A model generated the notes under the pieces. It did not search any database. It worked only from the letters and a program-made list of their open reading frames with translations, and was not told the origin of the DNA. Shown piece after piece: positions 26,693-36,114 of a stretch of 64,000 nucleotides of DNA. The first letter of the stretch is position 1, and every line of letters begins with the position of its first letter. Location: contig NZ_CP067102.1 of assembly GCF_016616885.1 (NCBI RefSeq), forward strand, positions 5,174,501-5,238,500, read 5' to 3'. The DNA is from Bradyrhizobium diazoefficiens. GTDB taxonomy: Bacteria > Pseudomonadota > Alphaproteobacteria > Rhizobiales > Xanthobacteraceae. The translations under genes and the position numbers were made by a program.

Positions 26693-27922
26693 ATGGCATT
26701 TGCGACGGACGTTTTGAAACTGCTGCGACTGGATGCTTCCGGCGACAAGCAGCATCTCGTGATTCGCTCTGCCGGCGGACCCGGCAAGGCGGCCGAATAT
26801 TCCCTCGGCATCGAGGAGGAATATTTCCTCGCCGATCGCCGGACCCTCGAGGTTGCGATCCAGACGCCCAACGAGTTGTTCGAATCGGCGAACTGGTCGA
26901 CCGGCGGCCAGGCTATGCGCGAGATGCTGCAATCCCAGCTCGAGGTCGCGACCAACGTTCACGTCGATGTCAATGACGCGCGGGAGGAGCTGAGGTTCCT
27001 TCGTCGCGAGGTCGCCAATGTCGCCGCACAGTATGGCTTCGTCATCATGGCCTGCGGCACGCACCCGACCGCCGTCTGGCGGATGTCGCAGCCGAGCCCG
27101 AAACCGCGCTACGAGGAGATGATCGAGGACCTGCGCAGCATCGGCCACCGCAACATGATGTGCGGCATGCATGTGCATGTTCAACTCCCTGATCCTGAGA
27201 AGCGGATGGCGGTGATGCGGGCGATGCTGCCGCATCTGCCGCTGTTCATCGCGCTGTCGGCATCCTCGCCGTTCTGGAATTCGCACAAGACGGGACTGAA
27301 GGGCTACCGGCTCGCGGCCTATTCCGAGCTGCCGCGTACCGGCCTGCCCGAGCTGTTCGAGAGCAAGCGCGATTACGACGATTACGTCGGCGCGTTGCAG
27401 CGCTCCGGCGTGATCCCCGATGAGAGCCACATCTGGTGGGCGATGCGGCCATCGATCAAGCACCCAACGCTGGAGCTTCGCGCGCCTGACACCTGCACCT
27501 TCGTCGACGACGCCATTGCCATCGCCTCGCTGTACCGCTGCCTGACGCGACACCTCTATCTGAGGCCGCATCTGTCGAAGGAGGTCACCGCAGTCGAACG
27601 CGCGATTGCGGTCGAGAACAAATGGCGCGCCCAGCGCTACGGCACCGACTGCATCTTTGCCTCAAAAGACGGACCGGTGACGATCTCGGAGCTGCTGTCG
27701 CGAATCATCGACGATATCACCGAGGATGCCGCCACACTGGAATGCAGCGCCGAGATCGAGCACTGCCGTACCATCGTGGCGCGCGGAAGCTCGGCCGAAT
27801 TCCAGCTGCGCGCCTATCGCGAGAGCGGAGACGACATTGTGGCCGCATCGCGATGGATCGCGGCCGCGACCATAGCCGAGACGCGCATGGATGCCGGACG
27901 GCGCACGCAAGTGCCGTCATAG
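26693..27922 (+). CDS. YbdK-type carboxylate-amine ligase (glutamate-cysteine ligase family 2)
   Basis: A 409-residue member of the GCS2/YbdK family, ATP-dependent ligases with weak gamma-glutamylcysteine synthetase activity. Visible motifs: YSLGIEEEYFLAD (substrate and Mg binding), CGMHVHVQLPDPEKRM, and SIKHPTLELRAPDTC. The ATG at 26693 follows GGGGTGG. The preceding open 280 bases in the same frame are not protein-like. The physiological substrate is unknown. Confidence 0.9.
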   Translation: MAFATDVLKLLRLDASGDKQHLVIRSAGGPGKAAEYSLGIEEEYFLADRRTLEVAIQTPNELFESANWSTGGQAMREMLQSQLEVATNVHVDVNDAREELRFLRREVANVAAQYGFVIMACGTHPTAVWRMSQPSPKPRYEEMIEDLRSIGHRNMMCGMHVHVQLPDPEKRMAVMRAMLPHLPLFIALSASSPFWNSHKTGLKGYRLAAYSELPRTGLPELFESKRDYDDYVGALQRSGVIPDESHIWWAMRPSIKHPTLELRAPDTCTFVDDAIAIASLYRCLTRHLYLRPHLSKEVTAVERAIAVENKWRAQRYGTDCIFASKDGPVTISELLSRIIDDITEDAATLECSAEIEHCRTIVARGSSAEFQLRAYRESGDDIVAASRWIAAATIAETRMDAGRRTQVPS

Positions 27923-27952
27923 CGCCCGCGCAAGCTTCGCCAACGAAAACGT

Positions 27953-28492
27953 CTATTCCGAACTTGCTACGCCGTGGGGGAACGAATGACTGACATCACC
28001 TGGTGCGCCGGTTGCGGCCACAGCCTGGTCCCGATCCTGTCCGGGAAGGGCAAGACAACGCCAAGCTGCTTCTGGTGCGAGGGCGTCGACGCGCGGACCA
28101 TGGAGATGGCGAAGTGGGCGGACAGCCCGGCCGGTAAGCCGGATCGGGCCGCGCCTCGCTCCTTTGATTGAGCCACCCTCCGCGTCAGACCCTTGCCACC
28201 AGGCGTGGGCGGAATACGGACTCGACAGTCGGGCCGGCGCAGCGACCGGCTTTCGCGTCGGCCGGCGCCGCGGAATGAAGAAGCTGTTGACGATGATCGG
28301 CTCGTTGTCGCCGAGCGCGGTTCGCTCCTTCACCAGCTTGCTCATAACCGAGCGCATCTTGATGACTTCCTGCGCCACGAAGCTGCAGTCCTCATCGCGA
28401 TTGATCTGCTCATGCATGATCGCTTCGGCCTCGCGCATGCTGACGCGGAGCGCCCTGATCGTTCTGCGGATGTCGTTGATGCGGTTGTCCAT
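27953..28492 (-). CDS. Small coiled protein behind an SOS promoter; C-terminal half doubtful
   Basis: Residues 1-90 look genuine: a helical, charged segment (MDNRINDIRRTIRALRVSMR, EAEAIMHEQINRDED, VIKMRSVMSKLVKERTA) ending with NEPIIVNSFFIPRRRP. The ATG at 28492 has GGAGG five bases upstream. A near-consensus promoter with a LexA box in its spacer lies at 28517-28545, so the gene is probably induced by DNA damage. The remaining 90 residues have shadow-like composition and run antisense through the zinc-ribbon gene at 27986-28171. A lost stop codon may have extended the frame. Family and function unknown. Confidence 0.55.
   Translation of the reverse strand: MDNRINDIRRTIRALRVSMREAEAIMHEQINRDEDCSFVAQEVIKMRSVMSKLVKERTALGDNEPIIVNSFFIPRRRPTRKPVAAPARLSSPYSAHAWWQGSDAEGGSIKGARRGPIRLTGRAVRPLRHLHGPRVDALAPEAAWRCLALPGQDRDQAVAATGAPGDVSHSFPHGVASSE
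27986..28171 (+). CDS. Small zinc-ribbon peptide (61 residues)
   Basis: A 61-residue protein with two CxxC pairs, C7-C10 (TWCAGCG) and C28-C31 (PSCFWCEG), spaced as in a zinc ribbon. The ATG at 27986 follows GGGGGAA. It lies 64 bases downstream of the YbdK-type ligase. It overlaps, on the opposite strand, the doubtful C-terminal half of the SOS-promoter gene. Role unknown; such peptides usually bind nucleic acid or a protein partner. Confidence 0.6.
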   Translation: MTDITWCAGCGHSLVPILSGKGKTTPSCFWCEGVDARTMEMAKWADSPAGKPDRAAPRSFD

Positions 28493-28516
28493 GGCTGCCT
28501 CCATCTCGGTCGCAGC

Positions 28517-28545
28517 ATAAGAACAAAACATGAACATATTGTCAA
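28517..28545 (-). promoter_or_regulatory. SOS promoter: LexA box inside a near-consensus promoter
   Basis: On the minus strand: TTGACA (28545-28540), a 17-base spacer, then TCTTAT (28522-28517). The spacer and -10 contain GTTC-ATGTTTT-GTTC (28535-28521), exactly the alphaproteobacterial LexA operator GTTC-N7-GTTC. The ATG of the small gene is 24 bases downstream of the -10. Confidence 0.8.
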
Positions 28546-28846
28546 TCGCCGCCTTGCGAATTGCGACGTCGCCGCCGATCCGCAAGAAGGCGCAACTGCA
28601 CGCGCGCTGGCGAGGCTTGCTGACAAATTAGACAAGTCGAGCCGCACGCCCGGAAGCGCGAGTCGCTAGCACCGCGCCGGACGGTCGAACCAGGCGGGCG
28701 ATCTAACCTCCCGTGCAACCACCGGATTCTTTCCTGACCGGGCTCGCCGCGTCATGGCGCCGGGCCGGTTTGCCGATCCGCAAACCAACTGGCCCAAAAT
28801 TCGCAACGACGTTGCAAGCTGGCAATGGCGCAGAGCGGAGAACGTC
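28546..28846. other. 301-base stretch between the SOS promoter and the bicupin gene
   Basis: No supported gene. The frame of the bicupin is open for 93 bases before its start, but that part lacks a ribosome binding site and family character. The promoter of the bicupin gene should lie here; I could not place it. Confidence 0.5.
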
Positions 28847-29986
28847 ATGAACGTGCATGCTGTGGGCGATCTCAAGACGACCGGCCTCACCCATCCGAAC
28901 GGCGCGCCGCTTCGCCTCAACACCCGGGACTTTGTGGCGATCGATCGCGACCGGAATGCGAAGTTCGAAGCGACCTATCGTCCGCAGGCGCTCTACAACC
29001 GCGCCAACGAGGGCTTTCACGCCAACAACGAAACCTTCCTGCTCCACGAAGTCGCGACCAATCTGCCGATCTATCGCCCCGACACTGGCCCCACCGACTT
29101 CCATCTGCATCTGCCGCCGGGCGGCTTTCAGCTCGTGCTGGTCACCTCGGGGGCCTTCACCTTCGACTATGACGGCCGCTTCTACAATGTCGGCCCGGGC
29201 GCAGTGATGCTGCAAAGCGCGATCGTGCATCGCCAGCTGTTCTACACCTGGTCGGGTCTGTCGACCGAAGCGAATTTGAAGACGCCGCAGACGGTGCTGC
29301 CGGATCCGATCTCGATGGGCTATTCCGGCAAATTCCTCGAAGCCTTCATCACCGATCCCACCACCTTTCCGAATCCGACCATCGTCGGCCCGGACCAGAT
29401 CAACGAAGCCGAGACGCCGCGCGTGGCCTGGAGCCATTCCTTGCACGATCGTCCGGCCAATGCCGGCTTCTGGCTTCAGGATCCGCTGGCGCTGGATGCG
29501 CTGTTCAAGCCGCTCAGCAACAGCACGATCAAATCGGCGCTGCCGGTTTACGTGCGCGATATCGGCATCGAGGTGCCGAGCGGCCAGCTCGTCACCGGCC
29601 ACATCATCGCAACCGATCCGCGCGGCCAGTCGCTGCTGCCGAAGAGCACGTCGATCGCCGCGGACGCCAGCTGCTTTGCCAAAGGCGAGGTCGTGATCTA
29701 TCGCGTCATTCGCGGCACCGCCGAATTCAAGAAGAAGGCGGGCGAGACCTTTGAACTCGCCGCCGGCGATGTCGTGACGGCGGGCAAGGACTCGATCAGC
29801 CTCGTGGGCGTTGGCGAAAACACCCAGGTGCTTCGGCTTGGCCTGCTGAAAGGCATGAACGACCTTCGCAGCTGGACGCCGACACAGCGCGACGAGATCG
29901 ACGGATTGGCCGGACAGATCATCACGCAGAAGGATATCCGTCCGCTGCGCACCGAAGGCAAGCCGGTCGGATATCTCTACGCGTAA
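28847..29986 (+). CDS. Bicupin protein, unknown substrate
   Basis: A 379-residue protein with two cupin-like beta-barrels. The first (about residues 85-140) contains FQLVLVTSGAFTFDYDGRFY and PGAVMLQSAIVHRQLFY. The second (about 285-345) contains VVIYRVIRGTAEFKKKAGETF, then ELAAGDVVTAGKDS. The ATG at 28847 has CGGAGAAC upstream. No catalytic metal site of a known dioxygenase is obvious. It could be an aromatic or sugar-acid enzyme, but nothing in the neighbourhood (glutathione reductase, SOS gene) specifies it. Confidence 0.75.
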   Translation: MNVHAVGDLKTTGLTHPNGAPLRLNTRDFVAIDRDRNAKFEATYRPQALYNRANEGFHANNETFLLHEVATNLPIYRPDTGPTDFHLHLPPGGFQLVLVTSGAFTFDYDGRFYNVGPGAVMLQSAIVHRQLFYTWSGLSTEANLKTPQTVLPDPISMGYSGKFLEAFITDPTTFPNPTIVGPDQINEAETPRVAWSHSLHDRPANAGFWLQDPLALDALFKPLSNSTIKSALPVYVRDIGIEVPSGQLVTGHIIATDPRGQSLLPKSTSIAADASCFAKGEVVIYRVIRGTAEFKKKAGETFELAAGDVVTAGKDSISLVGVGENTQVLRLGLLKGMNDLRSWTPTQRDEIDGLAGQIITQKDIRPLRTEGKPVGYLYA

Positions 29987-29995
29987 GAGCCCGCC

Positions 29996-31384
29996 CTACT
30001 CCGCCGCCTGGCGCACGTGGCGAGCGGTCGGCGTGCGCATCGTCACCAGCTCTTCGGCCGCGGTCGGATGCAGCGCGATGGTCGCGTCGAAATCGGCCTT
30101 GGTCGCCTTCATCTTCACGGCAATCGCGACCACCTGAGTGGTCTCGGCAGCGCAATCGCCGACGATGTGGCAGCCGAGCACGCGGTCGGTCGAACCGTCG
30201 ACGACGAGCTTCATCAGCACGCGGGTGTCACGGCCTGACATCGTCGCCTTGATCGGCCGGAACGTCGTCTTGTAGATATCGACGTGGCTGAACTGTGCGC
30301 GCGCTTCGGTTTCGGTCAGACCGACGGTGCCGATTTCCGGCTGCGAGAATACCGCGGTCGGGATGTACGAGTGATCGACCTGCACCTCGCGCTTGCCGAA
30401 CACGGTGTCGGCGAAGGCATGCCCCTCGCGGATGGCGACCGGCGTCAGATTGTGACGATGGGTGACGTCGCCGATCGCGTAGATGCTGTCCACCGAGCTC
30501 TTCGAGAAATGGTCGACCGCGATGCCGCCGTTCTTCGGGTTGATGGCGACGCTGGCCTTCTCCAGGCCGAGATTGGCCACCGCCGGATGACGGCCGATCG
30601 CGAACATCACCTGGTCGGAGGCGAGGCTCGATCCGTTCGACAGATGGGTGGTGAATTCCTCGCCATGGCGATCGACCTTGTTCACGGTGCAGCCGGTGAG
30701 AATGGTGATGCCCTGCTTCTCCATCTCGCTGCGCACATGTGCGCGAACATCCTCGTCAAAACCGCGAAGAATGTTGTCGCCGCGATAGATCACGGTGACG
30801 TCGGAGCCGAAGCCGGCGAAGATCCCGGCGAATTCCAGCGCAATGTAGCCGCCGCCCTGGATCACGATCCGCTTCGGCAACTTCTTCAGATGAAACGCCT
30901 CGTTGGACGAGATCACGTGCTCGATGCCGGGAATCGAGGCGCCGTGATTGGGTGCGCCGCCGGTAGCGATGAGGATGTATTTCGCGGTGATCTTCTTGTC
31001 GTCCACGAGCAGGCGGACGGTGTGCTTGTCCTCGATCACCGCGCGGCTCTTGACGATCCGCGCGCCCGATTTCTCGACATTGGTCGTGTAGGCCGCCTCC
31101 AGCCGCGCGATCTCCTTGTCCTTGTTGGCGATCAGCGTCGGCCAGTCGAAGGTCGCGGGCGGAACGGTCCAGCCGAAGCCGGCGGCGTCCTCGAGCTCAT
31201 GACGGACATGCGAGCCGATCACGAACAGCTTCTTCGGCACGCAGCCGCGGATCACGCAGGTGCCGCCCATGCGGTACTCTTCCGCGATCATCACGCGGGC
31301 GCCGTGGCCGGCTGCGATGCGGGCGGCACGCACGCCGCCCGAACCGCCACCGATGACAAAGAGGTCGACGTCGAATTCAGCCAT
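29996..31384 (-). CDS. gor: Glutathione-disulfide reductase
   Basis: NADPH-dependent FAD enzyme that reduces oxidised glutathione, 462 residues. FAD motif IGGGSGGVRAA at the N-terminus; redox-active pair C43 and C48 in GGTCVIRGCVPKK; second dinucleotide motif QGGGYIALEFAGIFAGFG; C-terminal HPTAAEELVTM with the active-site histidine-glutamate pair. The ATG at 31384 (MAEFDVDL) is preceded by GGAG. It lies about 80 bases after the DUF2059 gene on the same strand and may share its transcript. Confidence 0.95.
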   Translation of the reverse strand: MAEFDVDLFVIGGGSGGVRAARIAAGHGARVMIAEEYRMGGTCVIRGCVPKKLFVIGSHVRHELEDAAGFGWTVPPATFDWPTLIANKDKEIARLEAAYTTNVEKSGARIVKSRAVIEDKHTVRLLVDDKKITAKYILIATGGAPNHGASIPGIEHVISSNEAFHLKKLPKRIVIQGGGYIALEFAGIFAGFGSDVTVIYRGDNILRGFDEDVRAHVRSEMEKQGITILTGCTVNKVDRHGEEFTTHLSNGSSLASDQVMFAIGRHPAVANLGLEKASVAINPKNGGIAVDHFSKSSVDSIYAIGDVTHRHNLTPVAIREGHAFADTVFGKREVQVDHSYIPTAVFSQPEIGTVGLTETEARAQFSHVDIYKTTFRPIKATMSGRDTRVLMKLVVDGSTDRVLGCHIVGDCAAETTQVVAIAVKMKATKADFDATIALHPTAAEELVTMRTPTARHVRQAAE

Positions 31385-31463
31385 TGTCCACTCCGACCTC
31401 TTCAAACCAAGCCGCAACGCGCCTTGGGGCTTCCTGATCAGCTATCCTGTCAGATAGGTACCG

Positions 31464-31979
31464 TCACATTTCCTTGCCACGCTTGCGCATCTCGGCACGG
31501 AAGGCAGCCATGACGACCTCGGAGAAGTTCTGGGCCCATGCGTTCATGACCTGCATGCTGAGGCTGATGGCCTTGGGCTCGTTGGTGATCAGCTTCTGGC
31601 CGAGCGGCGACTTGTAGAACGCGACGAGATCCTTCAGCTCCTGCTCGGTGAACTCGCCGGCATAGACCCCCACCATGCCATCGCCGATCTCCTGCTCGCG
31701 ACCGGCAAGCTGCTTGGCGACGATCGGGGCGAGCTCGTTGAGATCCTTCTGGTAGTTGAGGTTCTGGCCAATCAGCGTGCCTTTGACCTTCTCCACCATG
31801 CCGGGCACGGCGTTGGCATACATCGCGCTGGCGTTCTTCAGCGTCAAAATCTCCTTCGCCGCTGCAATCGCCGCCGGAGAGGGGGCCGCTCCCTGTTGCT
31901 GCGCGGTCGCAGGCACTGCCCCCAGTGCCAGCGTAAAGGCGAGGCACGCAGCGGGCACGATCTTCAAAACACTCTTCAT
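31464..31979 (-). CDS. DUF2059 exported protein
   Basis: A 171-residue protein with a signal peptide (residues about 1-26, [20 protein letters not shown]). The DUF2059 region follows: [27 protein letters not shown], a helical pattern typical of the family. Periplasmic location is predicted; function unknown. Its start overlaps the rpiA stop by 4 bases (ATGA), so translation is coupled. Confidence 0.9.
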   Translation of the reverse strand: MKSVLKIVPAACLAFTLALGAVPATAQQQGAAPSPAAIAAAKEILTLKNASAMYANAVPGMVEKVKGTLIGQNLNYQKDLNELAPIVAKQLAGREQEIGDGMVGVYAGEFTEQELKDLVAFYKSPLGQKLITNEPKAISLSMQVMNAWAQNFSEVVMAAFRAEMRKRGKEM

Positions 31980-32695
31980 TTCTGGTCTCCTTTCGGCTGA
32001 CGCCGTTCAATCACGCGAATTCCCTCGCCACCGGCCAAAACAGCCGAGCTGGCCAAGCCGATAAACAACCCATGCTCGACCACGCCGGGGATCGCGCTCA
32101 ACGCGTTGGCGAGGTGGGGCGGATCCACAATACGTCCGAGCTGGGCATCGACGATCCAGTGGCCGCCGTCGGTGACGAAAGCGTGGCCATCCTTGGCCTT
32201 GCGGACCGCCATTTGCCCGGAAACGCCGCACGCCGCAAATGCCTTCTCGATCGCGCGGCGCGTCGCGCCAAGCCCGAACGGGATGACCTCGATCGGCAGC
32301 GGAAAACGGCCGAGCGTCGGCACCCATTTGGTGTCGTCGGCAATCACGATCATGCGATCGGAGGCGGCGGCGACGATCTTCTCGCGCAGCAGCGCACCGC
32401 CGCCGCCCTTGATCAAATTGAACTCGGGGTCGATCTCGTCGGCGCCGTCGACGGTCATGTCGAGATGGTCGATCTCATCGAGCGTCGTCAGCGGCACGCC
32501 GCAGCGCTCCGCGTCGGCCCGCGTCGCCTCGGAGGTCGGCACGCCGATCACCTTGAGGCCGGCGGCGACGCGTTCGCCCAGCAGCTCGACGAAGTGTTTT
32601 GCGGTCGAGCCGGTACCGAGGCCGAGCTGCATGCCGTCACGCACCTCTTCCAGCGCGCGCGCCGCAGCCTGCCGCTTCAACTGGTCCATATTCAC
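31976..32695 (-). CDS. rpiA: Ribose-5-phosphate isomerase A
   Basis: Interconverts ribose 5-phosphate and ribulose 5-phosphate in the pentose phosphate pathway, 239 residues. Motifs: [16 protein letters not shown] (phosphate-binding), [25 protein letters not shown] (catalytic D and E region), and [13 protein letters not shown] near the end. The frame opens with GTG-AAT-ATG; either the GTG at 32695 or the ATG at 32689 may be used. First gene of the run rpiA-DUF2059-gor; divergent from gph. Confidence 0.95.
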   Translation of the reverse strand: MNMDQLKRQAAARALEEVRDGMQLGLGTGSTAKHFVELLGERVAAGLKVIGVPTSEATRADAERCGVPLTTLDEIDHLDMTVDGADEIDPEFNLIKGGGGALLREKIVAAASDRMIVIADDTKWVPTLGRFPLPIEVIPFGLGATRRAIEKAFAACGVSGQMAVRKAKDGHAFVTDGGHWIVDAQLGRIVDPPHLANALSAIPGVVEHGLFIGLASSAVLAGGEGIRVIERRQPKGDQK

Positions 32696-32798
32696 GTTTG
32701 CGTCCGCCTCTCAAAGTCTGGGGTGCCGCCGGTATCGTCGGTTGCGGCGGGCCTATGTAGCCTCGTTTTTCCCCGGAGAACAGGGTCTGGGAGCAGGC

Positions 32799-32817
32799 CT
32801 ATAAGCCGATCTTATAG
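32799..32817. promoter_or_regulatory. Inverted repeat between rpiA and gph
   Basis: CTATAAG (32799-32805), a 5-base spacer, CTTATAG (32811-32817): a perfect 7-bp inverted repeat. It lies in the 167-base divergent region, 45 bases before the gph start. It is AT-rich compared with its surroundings and could be an operator or could overlap the gph -10 region. Confidence 0.45.
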
Positions 32818-32862
32818 CGCCGCCCCTTGCACTGGCCCGGCCGGGCCGGTAGCGCTTGGACC

Positions 32863-33552
32863 ATGACCTCCCCCGACAAGACCTGCCCCTACACACTCGT
32901 CTTCGATCTCGACGGCACGCTTGTGGATACGGCGCCCGACCTGATCACCGCGCTGAATTACGTGCTCGACCGCGAAGGCCTGCCGCCGGTGCCGATGGCC
33001 TCGGCCCGCAACATGATCGGGGCCGGCGCCCGCAAGCTGATCGAGCGGGGCCTGGAGGCCGAGGGCCGTACGGTCACGCCCGCCGACATGGACCGGATGA
33101 CGGCGGATTTCATCGGCTATTACGCCGACCATATCGCGGTCGAATCGCAGCCCTTCGAAGGGCTGCTGGACGCGCTCGACCTGTTTGCGGCGCAGGGCCA
33201 TCGTCTCGCGGTCTGCACCAACAAGCTGGAATGGCTGTCGAAGCGGCTCTTGGACCAGCTCGGCCTGAGCCGGCGATTCGCAGCGATCTGCGGCGCGGAC
33301 ACGTTTGGGGTCCAGAAGCCTGATCCGACTATTTTCCGCGAGACCGTGGCGCGGGCCGGCGGCGCGGTCAAAGCCAGCATCATGGTCGGCGACGCCGGAA
33401 CCGACGTCGGCGTGGCCCGCCGCGCCGGGGTGCCTGTGATCGGGGTCAGTTTCGGCTACACGGACGTGCCGATCGCCGATCTGAAGCCGGACCGGCTGAT
33501 CCATCACATGCGCGACCTGCCGGCCGCCGCCCACAGCCTGATGACGGTTTAG
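32863..33552 (+). CDS. gph: Phosphoglycolate phosphatase (HAD family)
   Basis: A 229-residue haloacid dehalogenase-type phosphatase that removes phosphate from 2-phosphoglycolate. HAD motif I is VFDLDGTLVDTAPDL with D15 and D17; motif II is AVCTNK; motif III with QKPDPTIF; motif IV is MVGDAGTDVGVARRAGV. The helical cap includes NMIGAGARKLIERGL. The start chosen is the ATG at 32863 (MTSPDKTC). HAD enzymes have broad specificity; the length and cap match Gph. Confidence 0.9.
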   Translation: MTSPDKTCPYTLVFDLDGTLVDTAPDLITALNYVLDREGLPPVPMASARNMIGAGARKLIERGLEAEGRTVTPADMDRMTADFIGYYADHIAVESQPFEGLLDALDLFAAQGHRLAVCTNKLEWLSKRLLDQLGLSRRFAAICGADTFGVQKPDPTIFRETVARAGGAVKASIMVGDAGTDVGVARRAGVPVIGVSFGYTDVPIADLKPDRLIHHMRDLPAAAHSLMTV

Positions 33553-33699
33553 GCCTTAAGGCGCTGAAATCCCTACTCAATATCCGGGAACTCCGCGTTA
33601 ACCATCTATTAACTATGCGCAGCCCGCCGGTTGCCTGCGGAAAACGACGCCCCTAAGGTCCGCGCGGGGTTATGTGGCGGTTCGTCGCAGTAGAAATGG

Positions 33700-34176
33700 A
33701 TGGTCATGCGTCGTGTCATCGCGATTGCGTTAGCGGGAGCGAGCCTTGGTGGCTGCTCCTCGATGTCTTGGGACATGTTCAAATCGGCGCCGCCGACCGT
33801 CCAGGTCCGGCTCGAATCCAACCCCCCGGGGGCCGACGCCAAGACCTCGCTCGGTCCGGGCTGCAAGACCCCCTGCTCTGTCTCGGTTCCCGCGCCGGAG
33901 GCGCCGTTCACGGTCGACTACGTCCTCAATAAGTACCAGCCGACCAGCGTACCGGTAAACGTGATCAAGAATCCCGGCGATTTCACTACGCCCGCCTCGG
34001 TGACCACCGATCCGAACCCGGCGTTCGCGGAGCTTCAGCCGGCGGTGCCGCCCAAGCCGGTGAAGAATAAGCCGCACCGGCCGAAGAAGCCAAAACCCGC
34101 CGCAGTCGCGCCCGCCGATGCTGCAGCGCCCGCAGCCAGTACGCCGTTCCCCGATCCGAACGCAGGCAAGCGCTGA
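33700..34176 (+). CDS. Lipoprotein with PEGA-like segment
   Basis: A 158-residue lipoprotein. The lipobox LGGC lies around residue 19 after a short hydrophobic signal. Then comes VRLESNPPGADAKTSLGPGCKTPCSVSVPAPEAPFTVDYVLNKYQP, resembling PEGA-type surface domains; a Pro/Lys/Ala-rich tail follows. ATG at 33700 or the in-frame ATG at 33706. Membrane-anchored periplasmic location is predicted. Function unknown. Confidence 0.78.
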   Translation: MVMRRVIAIALAGASLGGCSSMSWDMFKSAPPTVQVRLESNPPGADAKTSLGPGCKTPCSVSVPAPEAPFTVDYVLNKYQPTSVPVNVIKNPGDFTTPASVTTDPNPAFAELQPAVPPKPVKNKPHRPKKPKPAAVAPADAAAPAASTPFPDPNAGKR

Positions 34177-34296
34177 TCCCGGCGTCAATCTGCGTATACC
34201 ACCCGATTGTCCTAGCCGCGTCCGATGCTTAGATTGTGCCGACGGCACCGCTGAAGCAAAGGTGCGCCCGCCGCCGTAAGTGACAAGGCATTTGGT

Positions 34297-35331
34297 ATGA
34301 ACGGACCTTCTGCGAGCCCGAGCGCCGCGCTGTCGAGCGCGATGACCGATCCGTTCGGGCGGACCATCTCGTACTTGCGCGTCTCCGTCACCGATCGCTG
34401 CGACCTGCGCTGCTTCTATTGCATGTCGGAAGACATGACGTTCCTGCCCAAGGCTGACCTGCTCACGCTCGAGGAACTCGACCGGCTCTGTTCCGCCTTC
34501 ATCGCCAAGGGCGTCAAGAAGCTGCGGCTCACCGGCGGCGAGCCGCTGGTCCGGCGCAATGTGATGTCGCTGGTGCGCTCGCTCTCGCGTCATCTGACAA
34601 GCGGCGCGCTGGGCGAGCTGACGCTGACCACAAACGGCACGCAACTCGCAAAACATGCAAAGGAGCTTGCCGATTGCGGCGTCCGCCGCATCAACGTCTC
34701 ACTCGACACGCTCGATCCCAGGAAGTTTCGCGAGACCACGCGCTGGGGCGAGATCGACAAGGTGCTGGAAGGCATCGAGGCGGCGCGCGCTGCAGGGCTC
34801 GCGGTGAAGATCAACGCGGTGGCGCTGAAGAACCTCAACGAGGACGAGCTGCCCGATCTGATGCGCTGGGCCCATGGCAAGGGCATGGGGCTGACCCTGA
34901 TCGAGGTGATGCCGATGGGCGAGATCGGTTCGGGCCGCATCGACCAATATCTGCCGCTGTCACTGGTGCGCGCGCGGCTCGCGCAGCAATTCACGCTGAC
35001 GGATCTGGCTGAAACCACCGGCGGGCCGGCGCGCTATGTCAGCGTCGTCGAGACCGGCGGCAAGCTCGGCTTCATCACGCCGATGACCCATAATTTCTGC
35101 GAATCCTGCAACCGCGTGCGCATCACCTGCACGGGCACGCTGCACACCTGCCTCGGCCACGAGGATGCCTCCGATTTGCGCAAACCTCTGCGTGCATCTG
35201 CTGATGACATGCTGCTTGCAGCTGCGATCGACCGCGCCATCGGGCTGAAGCCCAAGGGCCACGATTTCATCATCGACCGCCGCCACGACCGCCCCAGCGT
35301 CAGCAGGCATATGAGCGTGACCGGCGGCTGA
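34297..35331 (+). CDS. moaA: GTP 3',8-cyclase MoaA (molybdenum cofactor biosynthesis)
   Basis: Radical-SAM enzyme converting GTP to 3',8-cyclo-dihydro-GTP, the first step of molybdopterin synthesis, 344 residues. N-terminal cluster C35, C39, C42 (CDLRCFYC). C-terminal cluster in [20 protein letters not shown]. Also [12 protein letters not shown]. The ATG at 34297 has AAGG eight bases upstream; MTDPFGR at 34342 is an alternative. No other cofactor gene is adjacent. The gene occurs alone. Confidence 0.95.
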   Translation: MNGPSASPSAALSSAMTDPFGRTISYLRVSVTDRCDLRCFYCMSEDMTFLPKADLLTLEELDRLCSAFIAKGVKKLRLTGGEPLVRRNVMSLVRSLSRHLTSGALGELTLTTNGTQLAKHAKELADCGVRRINVSLDTLDPRKFRETTRWGEIDKVLEGIEAARAAGLAVKINAVALKNLNEDELPDLMRWAHGKGMGLTLIEVMPMGEIGSGRIDQYLPLSLVRARLAQQFTLTDLAETTGGPARYVSVVETGGKLGFITPMTHNFCESCNRVRITCTGTLHTCLGHEDASDLRKPLRASADDMLLAAAIDRAIGLKPKGHDFIIDRRHDRPSVSRHMSVTGG

Positions 35332-35504
35332 GGATCCGCCGCCCGCGGCATTATTCCCTTTAACTATCAACAAACTTCCGATTGACTGGCGGCACCGCCG
35401 CTGGTTTTGTGCGGCTGCCTTAGGCCTTCGCGGCGGGACAAGCCGACGCGCCCAGTCGGCGCAGATTCAAGACGGCCTGGCAAGAATCTGGGGAGGACCT
35501 ATCG

Positions 35505-36086
35505 TTGCAAGCGCTCCTGAAATTGAGCCGTGGGATCGACGCGTTCACACGTTGGACGGGCAAGCGTGTGGCTTGGCTGATCCTGGTCGCCGTGATCATC
35601 TCGGCCCTCAACGCGATCGTCCGCAAGACGTTCGATACCTCATCCAATTCCTGGCTTGAGCTGCAGTGGGTGCTTTTCAGCATCGTCTTCCTGCTCGGCT
35701 CGGCATGGACTCTGCTCGACAACGAGCACATCCGGATCGACATCTTCAACAGCATGATGCCGAAAAAGGTGCGCAACATCGTCGATGTCATCGGCCACGC
35801 GTTTTTCCTGCTGCCGCTGACGGTCGTAATGATCATTACTGGTATACCGTTCTTCCAGCGCTCGTTCCAGCTCAACGAACAATCCGGCAATGCCGGCGGG
35901 CTGCCGCAATGGCCGGCAAAATCGCTGATCATGATCGGCTTCGCCTTCTTGCTGGTTCAAGCCGTTTCCGAATTGATCAAGCGGATCGCGGTGATGCGCG
36001 GGCTGATCCCCGATGCTCACGAGTCGCAGGTGAAGGCGATCGAGGCCGAGGTCGAGCACCTCGTCCAAGCGATCGAAAAGAAGTGA
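35505..36086 (+). CDS. dctQ: TRAP transporter small permease (DctQ)
   Basis: Small membrane subunit of a tripartite ATP-independent periplasmic transporter, 193 residues, four helices (for example WLILVAVIISALNAIVRK and WVLFSIVFLLGSAWTLLDNEHIRID). It starts with TTG at 35505, supported by GGGGAGG eight bases upstream. The large permease follows after 28 bases. No substrate-binding protein is in this operon; the two DctP genes at 43549 and 52179 are likely partners. Confidence 0.88.
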   Translation: MQALLKLSRGIDAFTRWTGKRVAWLILVAVIISALNAIVRKTFDTSSNSWLELQWVLFSIVFLLGSAWTLLDNEHIRIDIFNSMMPKKVRNIVDVIGHAFFLLPLTVVMIITGIPFFQRSFQLNEQSGNAGGLPQWPAKSLIMIGFAFLLVQAVSELIKRIAVMRGLIPDAHESQVKAIEAEVEHLVQAIEKK

Positions 36087-36114
36087 CCGCCAGCGGCGTT
36101 TTTCGGGGGAATCT

